This document shows, in pieces, positions 17,125-26,607 of a stretch of DNA of 52,020 bases. A model generated the notes under the pieces. The model was not told the DNA's origin and ran no database searches. It saw only the letters and a program-made list of their open reading frames with translations. Numbering within the stretch: the stretch's first letter is position 1; each line of letters opens with the position of its first letter. The stretch comes from Clostridium sp. (GTDB lineage Bacteria; Bacillota; Dethiobacteria; Dethiobacterales; Dethiobacteraceae): assembly GCA_018335695.1 (NCBI GenBank), contig JAGXRV010000056.1, positions 1 through 52,020 of the forward strand. The letters are read 5' to 3'. Both the position numbers and the translations under genes were made by a program.

Positions 17125-18015
17125 CTAGTACTGCCGAATATTTGGCTTAGGCAAGCCAATCAGTTTGCTGCGAACTTCATCCCAAACAATACCGATAGCC
17201 TCTTCTAAATCCATACTTCGATTGCCAAGCATGCGAACAATAACACCCTTTTTATTGGAAATAACGGTAACGCCGGCAATGATCGAGGGGTATTCCGTTA
17301 ATTTCTCATGAATCTTTATAACAAGGTCTTGGTTGATACTATCACTATCGCTAAACACAAAAACACTTCCTTGGTGCGTAAACCCTTCATAAAAACCAAG
17401 CCTGCTAACATCCATAGACTGTGGCGTAATTTGCCAGTTATCCCACAAAATTAACCGGCCTTCCCAATACGCCTTTACTACTGACTGATAAGATGCATAC
17501 TTAAAGAGTTCCTCACGAGCACATCTCCCCGGAGCGATAATTTCTGTAAAAATCGCCTTGCTTCCCTTGCTTAGCTCAATTGTCATTTCACTCTTAAAAT
17601 TTGACTCAGCAAAAGGTATGGTAGAGTTGCTAATGTATTCTAATTCACTGTTTTCCGCCAGTCGAAAATTAGCAACTTGCATAGACCTGCCAAAAGGTGT
17701 CTTATATACTTTTGTGCTGGACTGTGACGTAATTAATACTTTGCTGCCTGCCCCAAGAATATAACTCTGATAAAGGTTATCGCCTCTGAATATCCCACCA
17801 CCAATTGCGATTTGTGTGAGACGTACCCGCCCAGTACCTTTTTCTAAATAAAAAGGCTTACAAATCTTCAGCGTGTTTTTATGAAAACGGTCAGCGATAA
17901 TCGTTTTGCCATCCTTAACCTCAAAGCGTAATTTTAGCTCACCATGCTGTCCTTGACTGGCACGAAAATTTTCTTCGATTTGCCTGCTTGATTTTTTTGG
18001 TTTCTGTGACATCAT
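17125..18015 (-). CDS. ureD: Urease accessory protein UreD (UreH)
   Basis: A 296-residue UreD/UreH. The family pattern is visible in [53 protein letters not shown] and [20 protein letters not shown]. It is the scaffold that, with UreF and UreG, delivers nickel and carbonate to the apo-enzyme. Its ATG overlaps the ureG stop (AATGATG). It is more diverged than the structural subunits, as is usual for UreD. Confidence 0.93.
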   Translation of the reverse strand: MMSQKPKKSSRQIEENFRASQGQHGELKLRFEVKDGKTIIADRFHKNTLKICKPFYLEKGTGRVRLTQIAIGGGIFRGDNLYQSYILGAGSKVLITSQSSTKVYKTPFGRSMQVANFRLAENSELEYISNSTIPFAESNFKSEMTIELSKGSKAIFTEIIAPGRCAREELFKYASYQSVVKAYWEGRLILWDNWQITPQSMDVSRLGFYEGFTHQGSVFVFSDSDSINQDLVIKIHEKLTEYPSIIAGVTVISNKKGVIVRMLGNRSMDLEEAIGIVWDEVRSKLIGLPKPNIRQY

Positions 18016-18617
18016 TTTAAATCCTCAAACAAAGCATGTTTTTTTATCCACATGATTACATCATCCAGTCCTTCGCCTTTAACTAGACTGGTAAAAATAT
18101 AAGGTTTTTCACCACGCATTCTCTTGGTATCACGATCCATAACTTCCAAGCTGGCATTCACATATGGAGCAAGGTCTGTTTTATTAATGACCAACAAATC
18201 TGAGCCGCAGATGGCTGGGCCACCTTTGCGAGGAATTTTCTCGCCTTCAGCTACATCAATCACAAAGATAAACACTTCAACAAGATCCGGACTAAATGTT
18301 GAAGAAAGGTTATCACCACCGCTCTCAATAAAGAGTATCTCGATATCAGGTATTTTCTGCGTCATTTCATAAACAGCTTCCAGGTTCATTGACGCATCCT
18401 CACGAATCGCGGTATGAGGGCAACCACCGGTCTGCACCCCCATGATTCTTTCAGGGGGAAGAACGCCTGTTTCAGTTAATATCCGAGCATCTTCTTTTGT
18501 ATAAACATCATTTGTAATAGCAGCAATATTGTATTCGGGATACATCTTGCGACAAAGGTGTTCGATTAAAGCTGTTTTCCCTGAACCAACTGGTCCTCCG
18601 ATACCGATGCGAATCAT
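18012..18617 (-). CDS. ureG: Urease accessory GTPase UreG
   Basis: A 201-residue SIMIBI GTPase. P-loop [36 protein letters not shown] with the nickel-binding [20 protein letters not shown] and the guanine motif [12 protein letters not shown] hydrolysis powers nickel insertion. Length and motifs are fully normal. Confidence 0.98.
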   Translation of the reverse strand: MIRIGIGGPVGSGKTALIEHLCRKMYPEYNIAAITNDVYTKEDARILTETGVLPPERIMGVQTGGCPHTAIREDASMNLEAVYEMTQKIPDIEILFIESGGDNLSSTFSPDLVEVFIFVIDVAEGEKIPRKGGPAICGSDLLVINKTDLAPYVNASLEVMDRDTKRMRGEKPYIFTSLVKGEGLDDVIMWIKKHALFEDLK

Positions 18618-18655
18618 TTTAACATCTCCTTAACATTTTATTCCCTTGAGCCTTT

Positions 18656-19381
18656 TCAAGAGGCAAACAAGCGTGAGTATAGTTGTTCATGTTGCATAGC
18701 TCTAATTTCAAGCCCAGGTGAAACAGCTCCAAGGTCATCAATTGTTAATTCTTTACTCATCGCCGCAGCAAGCGCCACGAAACCGCCTACCCTCAAGTTC
18801 TGCAAAACATTTTGCCCTGTCGTTTGCCCCAAAGGAACCGCCCTAATTGCGTTATTCACCATTCCACTAGCAGTACTGTACATAAACGCAAGTACAGTCA
18901 AATCCTCTCCCCAGTCGAATCCGTGTCCCAAAATGGCAAAAGCCAAAGCTTTATGCCCCTGCACTTTTCCTTCTTTGACAAGACTAATAAAAGAGTCTAG
19001 CACGGGAGTAGTTAACAAAAGCTTAATCGTGTTTAGGAGTTGTCGGCCAATTTTTACACTTGCCTCACGCGGCTCACGCGCTAGCTTCTGAGCTTCTAAA
19101 ATCTCATCCAACTTTACGAGAATATCGATCTCGCCATTTGCAATGGCACGATAAGCCAGCCGTATTGCCAGCCCATCCGAACGCGCCGCAGATCTTGTGA
19201 GGTAAGTCGATAAAAAATCGGTCAATGATGCTTCATCTCTTACTAATCCAAGCTGAATATAAGTTTCTAAACCGTATGACTGTGTATATCCGCCGGTCGG
19301 GAAGAAACTGTCACAAACCTGCCAGAGGCTTAACAGTTTATCTTCAGTGATGGTGATGGGCGCTGCTGGTGTGAATAGCAC
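18656..19381 (-). CDS. ureF: Urease accessory protein UreF
   Basis: A 241-residue UreF. LLSLWQVCDSFFPTGGYTQSYGLETY near the N-terminus and AVPLGQTTGQNVL later are characteristic. It acts as a checkpoint for UreG GTPase in the UreDFG complex. Translation starts at GTG 19381, with AAAGGAG about 8 bases upstream, inside the ureE 3' end; the two genes overlap by 38 bases, so the bases coding the UreE His tail also code the UreF N-terminus. Confidence 0.95.
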   Translation of the reverse strand: MLFTPAAPITITEDKLLSLWQVCDSFFPTGGYTQSYGLETYIQLGLVRDEASLTDFLSTYLTRSAARSDGLAIRLAYRAIANGEIDILVKLDEILEAQKLAREPREASVKIGRQLLNTIKLLLTTPVLDSFISLVKEGKVQGHKALAFAILGHGFDWGEDLTVLAFMYSTASGMVNNAIRAVPLGQTTGQNVLQNLRVGGFVALAAAMSKELTIDDLGAVSPGLEIRAMQHEQLYSRLFAS

Positions 19382-19787
19382 AACTCAATCTCCTTTCCTC
19401 TATAGTTACAGAAAAACCTAGTTTAACTAAAAATTCTTCCAAAATATGATCATAAGGAGTGACAATTTGTCCATCTTGATAAAAAAGATTAGCATGGCGA
19501 TTGCCCAAGTGATAACATAGTATGGCCATTTCTTGCATGCTCCTGGGGTTGAGTACTAAGGACCTTGTGGGGAGTAATTCAATGACAATTATTGTTTCTT
19601 TACCTGCATACAATACGTCTTCGTGCTGAAGGGGAGCGTCTAACGAAATGCCGACTTCTCGACCTTCACTTGTAGTTTTGCGCAGGATTCTTTTGGCCAT
19701 TTCCTCCCAGGTTAAGCGCACATACTCTATTTTTTTACCTTGAACGTCGAAATCTTGGATTTTTCCCAAAACACATTTCAGAATCAA
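19344..19787 (-). CDS. ureE: Urease nickel chaperone UreE
   Basis: A 147-residue metallochaperone, first gene of the urease operon. RTSEGREVGISLD-like N-terminal domain (here TTSEGREVGISLDAPLQHEDVL), then LCYHLGNRHANLFYQDG with the conserved dimer-interface His, and a short His tail ending HTSSAHHHH. It brings Ni(II) to UreG. The His tail is short compared with proteobacterial UreE. Confidence 0.93.
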   Translation of the reverse strand: MILKCVLGKIQDFDVQGKKIEYVRLTWEEMAKRILRKTTSEGREVGISLDAPLQHEDVLYAGKETIIVIELLPTRSLVLNPRSMQEMAILCYHLGNRHANLFYQDGQIVTPYDHILEEFLVKLGFSVTIEERRLSCAIHTSSAHHHH

Positions 19788-19993
19788 TTTTTCACCTCTT
19801 TCCTAAAATAAATGATGTCGTTTAAAGTTCTGCCTGTTATCTGAGATTTTTGCAAAGAAATATAGAGAACTTTCAGAAAATTTTTCCTTTTCGTTTAATT
19901 ATATAAAATCGCAAGCCAAATTACCTTAAAATTAGATTAATTTTCCAGAAAAGGATAAATAAAAAAGCAAACCGGCTACCACACAATATTTCT
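19788..19993 (-). promoter_or_regulatory. Probable urease operon promoter region
   Basis: This AT-rich gap between sigK and ureE carries TATAAT on the minus strand at 19898-19903, with no good -35. No NikR- or GlnR-like palindrome was recognised. The mechanism of control is therefore open. Readthrough from sigK is possible, as no terminator was found. Confidence 0.35.
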
Positions 19994-20698
19994 CTACAAG
20001 TTCTGCCGATGCTGTTTAAACTCTGCGGCAATTTTTGCGATAACCTTTTTTTCTATACGGGAAACATACGAACGGGAAATACCAAGGTTTTTGGCGATCT
20101 CCTTTTGGGTTTGACGGCGGCCCAAGGGAAGCCCAAAGCGCATGGCAAGCACTGTCCGTTCACGTTTTTTTAGTCCAAGAATAATATCGTATAGTTTCCC
20201 TTCAAGCATCTTTTTGTTTACCTCTTCCAAAACTTCTTCCGGCTCTGTGCCTAGAATTTCGGAAAAAGTAATTTCATTGCCCTCTTTATCTGTGCCGATC
20301 GGATCATAAAGCAATACTTCGACTTTTCGTTTTGTAATTACTCTAATATGCATCAGAATTTCGTTTTCAATGCAGCGAGCAGCATAAGTAGCTAGACGTG
20401 TGCCTTTATTGCCCTTGTAAGAGTCAATAGCTTTAATCAAACCAATGGTGCCGATGGAGATTAAATCCTCTTGCTCTTCGCCTGTGTTTTCAAATTTCTT
20501 GAGCACATGAGCCACCAAACGCAGATTTCGCTCAATCAGCACACTGCGGGCATCGGAATCGCCCTTGGCCATCAATTCTAAATACTTAATCTCTTCTTTT
20601 GCTTTAAGTGGTTGTGGAAAAGAATTGTTTTTAAGGTATGAAACCAGCAGCACGATTTCTTTGGCAACAGCAGCCACACCAAAAATAAAAGGCAGCAA
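19994..20698 (-). CDS. sigK: Sporulation sigma factor pro-sigma-K
   Basis: A 234-residue late mother-cell sigma factor. The N-terminal pro-sequence ([20 protein letters not shown]) is followed by NNSFPQPL and the sigma-K core: [33 protein letters not shown] (region 2.1-2.2), [20 protein letters not shown] (2.3-2.4), and region 4 [20 protein letters not shown] with [12 protein letters not shown]. The TTG at 20698 is chosen because GGGGAGG is 8 bases upstream and the protein then opens like B. subtilis pro-sigma-K. The gene is not split by a skin element. A fragment of a second copy lies at 13022-13116. Confidence 0.95.
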   Translation of the reverse strand: MLPFIFGVAAVAKEIVLLVSYLKNNSFPQPLKAKEEIKYLELMAKGDSDARSVLIERNLRLVAHVLKKFENTGEEQEDLISIGTIGLIKAIDSYKGNKGTRLATYAARCIENEILMHIRVITKRKVEVLLYDPIGTDKEGNEITFSEILGTEPEEVLEEVNKKMLEGKLYDIILGLKKRERTVLAMRFGLPLGRRQTQKEIAKNLGISRSYVSRIEKKVIAKIAAEFKQHRQNL

Positions 20699-20796
20699 AA
20701 AATAGCCCTCCCCGCTCAAACTAATTTGCCGACTTTTATATCATATGCAATTACTGCTCATTTTTTGTCTAACAGTTGCCGAAAAACTGCAGAAAA

Positions 20797-22434
20797 TCAA
20801 TCTTCCGCCTGCATGACAATTTGCTCCATCACACTGCGAAAGATAGCGGCTGCTGAACCGTCCCGACTGTCTTCCAAAAAAACTGTGACGGCAAGCTGTT
20901 TACCTTTGATTTCGGCAATTCCGGCAAACCAAGAATGGCTGATATCTCGTTTGGCCGTTTCAGCAGTACCTGTCTTACCTATTGCGGCATAATATGGGCT
21001 TTCGGCGGACTGACCCGTACCGGACTCTACCACGGCGGCTAACATACTTCTTAGTCGCCTCGCCGCCGCGGGCTGCATCGCTCTGCTGCCTCTGTAAGCC
21101 GGGTAATACCTGACCCTCCTGCCTTGATTATTGATAATTTCAGAAACAAGCCGCGGATAGACATCCAGACCGTTATTCGCGATAATCGCCATCATCCGCG
21201 TAAGCTGCAGCGGAGTGGCCAACACTTGGCCCTGACCGATTGAAAAATGAGCCAGGTTTCCCAAAAATGGCAGATCTGCAACCGCAGGAATGTTTCCCGC
21301 TCTCTCTTCTAATGGAATGCCTGTGCGAGAACCCAGCTTAAAGCGCTCGGCAGCGGCTGTTACCGCTTGGCGTCCTAAATTCTGACCTAACCAGATAAAA
21401 TAACTGTTACAGGAAAGAGCTAAAGCCTCATGCAAATCTACTTCGCCGTGCGCTTCACCCCCAAAACAAGAAATTAGCACATCCCCTACCTCGATAGAAC
21501 CTGTGCAAACATAATTCTCTTCTTTTCCGGCAAATCCAGATTCCAGCGCTGCTGCAGCCAGCACCACTTTAAAAACAGAGCCGGGCGGATATTGTTGAAT
21601 TGCTTTGTTCACAAATGGAGCTCGCGGATCATTTTGCAGTTCACGCATCCGCTGACTGCTGACACCGCTGTACATTTCCCAGGAATTGAGCTGCGGATAT
21701 GACGCCATCGCTAAAATATCACCTGTCTTTGCTTCCATTACTACAATAGCGGCGCTTTCTCCTTCTCTTGCCAAAACCTGTTCCGCCACCCTTTGTTTTT
21801 GGCTGTCAATAGTGGTAATAACACTGTAAGGTCTGGTTTGGTCAACACTTCTCAGGTCGCGGTATCCCAAGCCGGGAACTAAACTGCCGCGGGCATCGAC
21901 AAAAGCTGCCAGCGAAAAAGGACGGCCGGCAAAAAGTTCATCGCTAAACGATTTTTCCAAGCCTGTGGGACCGCTTGCTCCGCTTCTCTGGATATATCCT
22001 GTGACATGAGATGCTAAGGCGTTTCTGCCGTAACGGATTTTGGAGAATGTTGAAACGATACCTTCCCGAGGCAAATTGCCCAGTTTAAACTGCAGATTTT
22101 CATCATCCGACAGTGAATAGACCTGTCCTAAGTTCATATTTCCAGTATATCTTTGCAGAATATCGTTTGTTCTTTCATCTGCTATGGAGGGGAAAACGAC
22201 ATGAATAGGCACCCAATGAGTATCAAGCAGAGACTTTCCGAATCTGTCGAGAATCTGTCCTCGTCCGGTTGGATAATAATCGTAGCGCAGTGAACGCTGC
22301 GCCACGCTCTCCCACGCATAGTGATGACCTGTCACTACCTGCAAAAAGAAAACACGACCTACAAGCATGACAACAAACAGAAAAAAGAAAACAAAAGTAA
22401 TTAAAATCCTTTTATGTCGCTGAACTCTATGCAT
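20797..22434 (-). CDS. Class B penicillin-binding protein (transpeptidase)
   Basis: A 545-residue PBP2-type enzyme. One N-terminal membrane anchor, a PBP-dimer domain (GRGQILDRFGKSLLD, FAGRPFSLAAFVDARG), and a transpeptidase domain with SXXK (PPGSVFKVV), SXN (SCNSYF) and KTGT (IGKTGTAET). It cross-links peptidoglycan on the outer face of the membrane. Which process it serves (elongation, division or spore cortex) cannot be told. The ribosome site GGGGTG lies in the 3' arm of a terminator-like hairpin just before the ATG. Confidence 0.92.
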   Translation of the reverse strand: MHRVQRHKRILITFVFFFLFVVMLVGRVFFLQVVTGHHYAWESVAQRSLRYDYYPTGRGQILDRFGKSLLDTHWVPIHVVFPSIADERTNDILQRYTGNMNLGQVYSLSDDENLQFKLGNLPREGIVSTFSKIRYGRNALASHVTGYIQRSGASGPTGLEKSFSDELFAGRPFSLAAFVDARGSLVPGLGYRDLRSVDQTRPYSVITTIDSQKQRVAEQVLAREGESAAIVVMEAKTGDILAMASYPQLNSWEMYSGVSSQRMRELQNDPRAPFVNKAIQQYPPGSVFKVVLAAAALESGFAGKEENYVCTGSIEVGDVLISCFGGEAHGEVDLHEALALSCNSYFIWLGQNLGRQAVTAAAERFKLGSRTGIPLEERAGNIPAVADLPFLGNLAHFSIGQGQVLATPLQLTRMMAIIANNGLDVYPRLVSEIINNQGRRVRYYPAYRGSRAMQPAAARRLRSMLAAVVESGTGQSAESPYYAAIGKTGTAETAKRDISHSWFAGIAEIKGKQLAVTVFLEDSRDGSAAAIFRSVMEQIVMQAED

Positions 22435-22482
22435 AAAAACACCCCGCCGGCTTTACTAACAACTTAGTCTGCCTTGCGGGGC
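22435..22482 (-). terminator. Hairpin between U32 gene and PBP gene
   Basis: CCCCGC (22442-22447) pairs with GCGGGG (22476-22481), extended by GGC/GCC after a small bulge. On the minus strand it ends in five T's that run into the PBP ATG. On the plus strand it is followed by six T's. Confidence 0.55.
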
Positions 22483-22487
22483 ATTTT

Positions 22488-23711
22488 TTATACTTTTATT
22501 TCACGTCTTAGCAAAAAATATTCGGTAACAGGGATAGGCATATCTAACGAAACATGTTCCTGGACGCGAATTGCTTCCTTAATTGGTTCCCCCGAAGCAC
22601 TTCTTAAATTGCTAACTTTAAATTCATGTGGTTCAGTTGTGGGCCCAAAAACGCTCAAGCATTCATTCTCCGCGAAGCGATTGCGCATTTCCACTACCGC
22701 CCGTTCTTTTTGCCGGTCATATGCTCGGACGACACCGATAAATTCATGGCTTGCCAACTGTTGTGTACTGCTAAAATCATGGCCTTCCTTCCCGGGATTG
22801 CCAAGCAGAAAACCGCTGGAATACGGGCGGTGGCTGACTTTATGCAGTTCTTCATGCCACTTTTGATTTACAATAAAATTATGAGGGTCGGCAAAAAAAG
22901 CATCAAGAGCCTGCCGATAGACCCGCGTGACGGTGGCTGCGTAGTAAGCACTTTTCATCCGTCCCTCAATTTTGAGGCTATTAACACCTGCCTTGACTAA
23001 GTCCGGCAAATAAGTCAGCAGACAAAGATCACGGGCATTAAGAATATAAGTGCCGCGATCATCTTCAAAGACAGGCATATATTTTCCCGGATGCTTTTCT
23101 TCCACTAGGCTATACTTCCAGCGGCAAGCCTGAGCACACTCTCCCCGGTTGCCGCTGCGACCCGTTAAATGATGACTAAGATAACAACGTCCCGAATACG
23201 CCCAACACATTGCGCCGTGGACGAACACTTCCAGTTCTAATTCAGTACGGCTGCGAATCTCGGCAATTTCCGCCAACGTCACTTCCCTAGCCAGCACAAC
23301 CCGCTTTGCCCCGTTTTCTTGCCAAAAACATGCGCTTCGCCAATTAGTCGTATTGGCTTGAGTGCTGATATGGATAGGGATCTCAGGTACTATTTCACTT
23401 GCCAAAGAGAAAACACCCGGATCGGCAATAATCAGTGCGTCAACGCCTATCCGGGCCAAACTTTGCAAATATACCGGCAATTGCCGGATATCATCATTAT
23501 TGGCAAAAATGTTTAATGTTACATATACTTTTGCGCCATGCCGACGGGCAAACGCTAAACCTTCCAGCATTTCCTCTTCAGTAAAATTGCCGGCAAAAGC
23601 ACGCATGCCAAAATGCTTTCCCGCCAGATAAACAGCATCAGCACCGTAAAGCACTGCCATCTTCAGTTTTTCCAAATCTCCTGCCGGCGCCAAAATCTCA
23701 GGTTTTTTCAC
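22488..23711 (-). CDS. U32 family protein (TrhP/YrrO type)
   Basis: A 407-residue U32 protein. LAPAGDLEKLKMAVLYGADAVY opens a TIM-barrel, and the U32 signature is EVFVHGAMCWAYSGRCYLSH with GNRGECAQACRW following: four conserved cysteines expected to hold an iron-sulfur cluster. In B. subtilis and E. coli the family hydroxylates U34 of tRNAs using prephenate; old names call it a peptidase. It lies in the normal mltG/U32 context, 13 bases downstream of mltG. Confidence 0.93.
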   Translation of the reverse strand: MKKPEILAPAGDLEKLKMAVLYGADAVYLAGKHFGMRAFAGNFTEEEMLEGLAFARRHGAKVYVTLNIFANNDDIRQLPVYLQSLARIGVDALIIADPGVFSLASEIVPEIPIHISTQANTTNWRSACFWQENGAKRVVLAREVTLAEIAEIRSRTELELEVFVHGAMCWAYSGRCYLSHHLTGRSGNRGECAQACRWKYSLVEEKHPGKYMPVFEDDRGTYILNARDLCLLTYLPDLVKAGVNSLKIEGRMKSAYYAATVTRVYRQALDAFFADPHNFIVNQKWHEELHKVSHRPYSSGFLLGNPGKEGHDFSSTQQLASHEFIGVVRAYDRQKERAVVEMRNRFAENECLSVFGPTTEPHEFKVSNLRSASGEPIKEAIRVQEHVSLDMPIPVTEYFLLRREIKV

Positions 23712-23723
23712 TGAACTGCCTCT

Positions 23724-24788
23724 CTAACGATTGCTGCGGGCTCTGCGAATATTCGCTTGATGCTCAGCGTAGTTTCTGCCAAAATAATGGGTTCCGCTGC
23801 CATCCTCTTTGAGCACATAGAAAAGGTAATCAACTTCAGCCGGGTATAAAACAGCCATAATCGACCTTTTGCCCGGCGCTGCTATCGGTCCCGGCGGCAA
23901 ACCAAGATGCCTATAAGTGTTAAACGGGGAATCCACTTCCAAATCGGCATAATACAATTTATCGCGATGTTCTCCCAAAGCATAAATCACCGAAGCACAA
24001 ATCTGCAAAGGCATACTTTTAGCCAGGCGATTATGGATTACTGCTGCTACCAGAGGGGCTTCCTCGGGAGACTGCACTTCACGCTCCACAAGTGAAGCTA
24101 GTGTCATCAACTGATGGATATCCAAACCCAACTCCCCTGCCCGCGACCTCATTGCGGGAGTTAACACTTCTTCCACTCGTGATTGCATTCGTGTTAAAAT
24201 TTCCCGCGGTGTCACAGTTTCAGGAAATTCGTAAGTGTCAGGAAAAAGGTAACCTTCCAAAGCATAACGCTGTCCTGCTTCCACACGCCCAAGCGCCGGA
24301 ACAGTCTCTCTTGCCAGAAGCATAAATTCTTCAAAATTTACGAGGCCTTTTTGAGCTAAACGCTGGGCTATCTGCTCAAGCAAAAAACCTTCGGGAATAG
24401 TCACAGTCACCGTTGGCCGGTAAACATTTCCGGCAGAGAGCTCCTGCAAGAGCTGGTCCATAGTCATGCCATAAGTGAGTTTATAATCACCCGCTTGTAG
24501 CTGTTTATCCAAGCCGCGATATTTAGCATAGAAACGAAAAACCAACGCATGACGAACCAGCCCTTTTTCCGTCAAAATGTTTGCAATATGCGCAGACGAA
24601 GAACCGGCCGGAATTGAAACAGAAACAGCTTCTTGAGCCATGGCAGGCAGTTCAACCGGTTTTAGCCAGACGCTAATTTGCATAATAAGCATCACAAATA
24701 CAATGGCAAGCAGCAGTAAAACTCCTCCCGCCAGCCGAAGTAAAGTACGCTGCCTTATTCCACCGGCCTCAGCCATCTCAGTCCTCAT
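23724..24788 (-). CDS. mltG: Endolytic murein transglycosylase MltG
   Basis: A 354-residue MltG (YceG-like). One N-terminal membrane helix, a LysM-like region (SVSIPAGSSSAHIANILTEKGLV), then the catalytic domain: VTIPEGFLLEQIAQRLAQKG, LEGYLFPDTYEF, LASLVEREVQ (catalytic Glu), VAAVIHNRL and GLPPGPIAAPGKRSI. It cuts nascent glycan strands and sets their length. The stop of the DUF1292 gene touches its ATG. Confidence 0.96.
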   Translation of the reverse strand: MRTEMAEAGGIRQRTLLRLAGGVLLLLAIVFVMLIMQISVWLKPVELPAMAQEAVSVSIPAGSSSAHIANILTEKGLVRHALVFRFYAKYRGLDKQLQAGDYKLTYGMTMDQLLQELSAGNVYRPTVTVTIPEGFLLEQIAQRLAQKGLVNFEEFMLLARETVPALGRVEAGQRYALEGYLFPDTYEFPETVTPREILTRMQSRVEEVLTPAMRSRAGELGLDIHQLMTLASLVEREVQSPEEAPLVAAVIHNRLAKSMPLQICASVIYALGEHRDKLYYADLEVDSPFNTYRHLGLPPGPIAAPGKRSIMAVLYPAEVDYLFYVLKEDGSGTHYFGRNYAEHQANIRRARSNR

Positions 24789-25165
24789 TATTTCTCTTCG
24801 CCATCATCTTCATCATCGTCATCTTCGTCTCCGTCATACTCATCGTCATCTTCTTCGTCTTCTTCGTCATCTTCGTAATATTCCTCGTCCTCTTCTTCGT
24901 CTATCTCGCTCATCTTTTCCCAAGCTTCAGCCACTGCTTCCCATTCCTCACTTTCTTCAACGACAGTCAGCATTTGCTCACCATCATTATCATCAATGCG
25001 AAAAACAACAGCCTCTTGCTCGTCAAGCTCATCCGGGTCATCTTCAAGCGGAATCAAGATCGCATATTTGTTCTCTTTCACCTCAATAATGTTCAATACC
25101 AGAAAACTATGTTCTTGGCCTTCCTCATCAAGCAATTTCACGATATCTTCACTGATTTCCGTCAT
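24788..25165 (-). CDS. DUF1292 protein with highly acidic tail
   Basis: A 125-residue protein. Residues 1-85 show the DUF1292 pattern (ITVELEDG-like start, here VKLLDEEGQEHSFLVLNII, then YAILIPLEDD and AVVFRI). The last 45 residues are almost all Asp/Glu, much longer than the core and probably disordered. Function unknown; the gene is nearly always found between ruvX and mltG in Firmicutes. Confidence 0.85.
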   Translation of the reverse strand: MTEISEDIVKLLDEEGQEHSFLVLNIIEVKENKYAILIPLEDDPDELDEQEAVVFRIDDNDGEQMLTVVEESEEWEAVAEAWEKMSEIDEEEDEEYYEDDEEDEEDDDEYDGDEDDDDEDDGEEK

Positions 25166-25201
25166 TATTATCCACCTCTTTCACTAAAATGTTTGCATCT
25201 A

Positions 25202-25642
25202 TTAACTTTCTTGCTCTTCTCTGCGAGGACGATTAGCCTGAGCCTGCAGATAATTCTGGAGAATTAATACGGCAGCCAGTTTGTCGATTACTTTTTTTCG
25301 CTTAGCCCTGCTTACATCTGCACTCAGTAGTGTCCGTTCGGCTTCCATCGTGGTAAGGCGTTCATCCCAAAGCTTAAACGGCAGCGACAAGGCTGTCGCC
25401 GCTTTTTCTGCAAATTCAGCCGCCATTTCAGCCCTCTGTCCAATGGTGCCATTCATATTTTTCGGATAACCTACAACAATTAAGGCAACATTGTACTCTA
25501 ACACCAACTCACGAAGGCGTTTGAGATCTTCATCCCACTGGCTGCGTCTAATCACTGTGATGCCTTGGGCTATCAAACCCAATTCATCACTGACTGCCAC
25601 ACCAATGGTACGGTCTCCAACATCCAGTCCGAGTATACGCAT
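25202..25642 (-). CDS. ruvX: RuvX / YqgF pre-16S rRNA nuclease
   Basis: A 146-residue RNase H-fold protein. [20 protein letters not shown] (first catalytic Asp), [33 protein letters not shown] and [17 protein letters not shown] (last Asp). Known to process the 5' end of pre-16S rRNA; also studied as a Holliday junction resolvase. The ATG at 25642 has GAGGTG upstream; a TTG four codons earlier overlaps that site. Confidence 0.95.
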   Translation of the reverse strand: MRILGLDVGDRTIGVAVSDELGLIAQGITVIRRSQWDEDLKRLRELVLEYNVALIVVGYPKNMNGTIGQRAEMAAEFAEKAATALSLPFKLWDERLTTMEAERTLLSADVSRAKRKKVIDKLAAVLILQNYLQAQANRPRREEQES

Positions 25643-25655
25643 CCCACACCTCAAG

Positions 25656-26603
25656 TCAGTATATTTTCAGACAAAAATCCGGGCAATGAGCGCCGCAGTA
25701 TCCACACAATATGCAATCTTTTTGCTCAACATGCGCACGGCCTGCCCGAACTTTCAAAGCGTCCTGCGGACAATGGACAACGCAACTGCCGCAGCCGCTG
25801 CACCAATACTGCACCTGCAGACGACGCTTAGCTCGCCTGAGCGTCTCCGCCAAGTCCACCGGCAAGTTCTGTCCGGAAAAAAAAGCGCAATTAAAGTTGA
25901 TTTCTTCAGCGGTAACCATTCCCACGGCAATGGAGTCAAGCTGTGGCTGTCGCCGCACAAAAGATAGAGCTTCCTCATTTTTGGCAATCAAATGTCCGCC
26001 GGCGAGCGGCTTCATTGCAAAGATGCCCACTCCTTTTTCGCTAAGCGAAGCAATAACTGAAAGCATTTCGGTTACCGTGCCGTCGCGAATACCGACACCG
26101 CCGATATTTACTAACGGATGTACTACGTCAATCTCCGGCATACCGAGGGCTGCGCGCAATGCGGCCACAGTATGGCATGAAAATCCCACAGCCCTCACTA
26201 AGCCATCCCGCTTCGCCTCCAGCAAATAATCAAGAGCCTCTCTGTGGCCTTTAAGCGTATAGTCCGACTCCTGCTCATGAAGAAGGAAGATATCGACTGC
26301 CGGCAGATCCATGCCGTCTAATGCTCGCTGCAGACTCAATTTCATCTTTTCCCGGGTGTGAGCGTAAGATTTTGAAGCGATTACCGGCTTGCAATCTCTC
26401 TGACGGATTGCCCGGCGGATGTGCGGATATGTGCCGTATAGTTCCGCCGTATCAACAAAATTGACCCCTTGATCCAACGCCAACTCAATCAGCCGAGCCC
26501 CTTTAGCGACAGACAGATTAGCCTGAAGCGGGCCTATGGTCAAGGTGCCAAAACAGAGACGGGAAACCCTGAGAGCGGTTTTCCCTAAAAAACGATATTC
26601 CAT
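25656..26603 (-). CDS. Aldo/keto reductase with C-terminal 4Fe-4S ferredoxin domain
   Basis: A 315-residue fusion. The AKR barrel has [29 protein letters not shown] (catalytic Asp and Tyr), ASKSYA (Lys) and FLLHEQ (His). The C-terminus has [11 protein letters not shown] and [11 protein letters not shown], two cluster motifs. Such anaerobe AKRs may couple carbonyl reduction to ferredoxin; no substrate can be named. The ATG at 26603 is 4 bases after the ireB stop and avoids 21 extra unlikely residues. An insertion into an otherwise standard ireB-ruvX order. Confidence 0.88.
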   Translation of the reverse strand: MEYRFLGKTALRVSRLCFGTLTIGPLQANLSVAKGARLIELALDQGVNFVDTAELYGTYPHIRRAIRQRDCKPVIASKSYAHTREKMKLSLQRALDGMDLPAVDIFLLHEQESDYTLKGHREALDYLLEAKRDGLVRAVGFSCHTVAALRAALGMPEIDVVHPLVNIGGVGIRDGTVTEMLSVIASLSEKGVGIFAMKPLAGGHLIAKNEEALSFVRRQPQLDSIAVGMVTAEEINFNCAFFSGQNLPVDLAETLRRAKRRLQVQYWCSGCGSCVVHCPQDALKVRAGRAHVEQKDCILCGYCGAHCPDFCLKIY

Positions 26604-26607
26604 TTCT

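Noticed and set aside
13041-20163. Direct repeats as att sites of an integrative element
   Set aside because: The two copies are only 80 percent identical, both are coding-type sigma sequence, and no integrase lies between them.
24640-25187. Plus-strand frames rich in His/Arg/Ser opposite the DUF1292 gene
   Set aside because: They are antisense readings of the acidic Asp/Glu tail; the minus-strand gene is well supported by domain and context.
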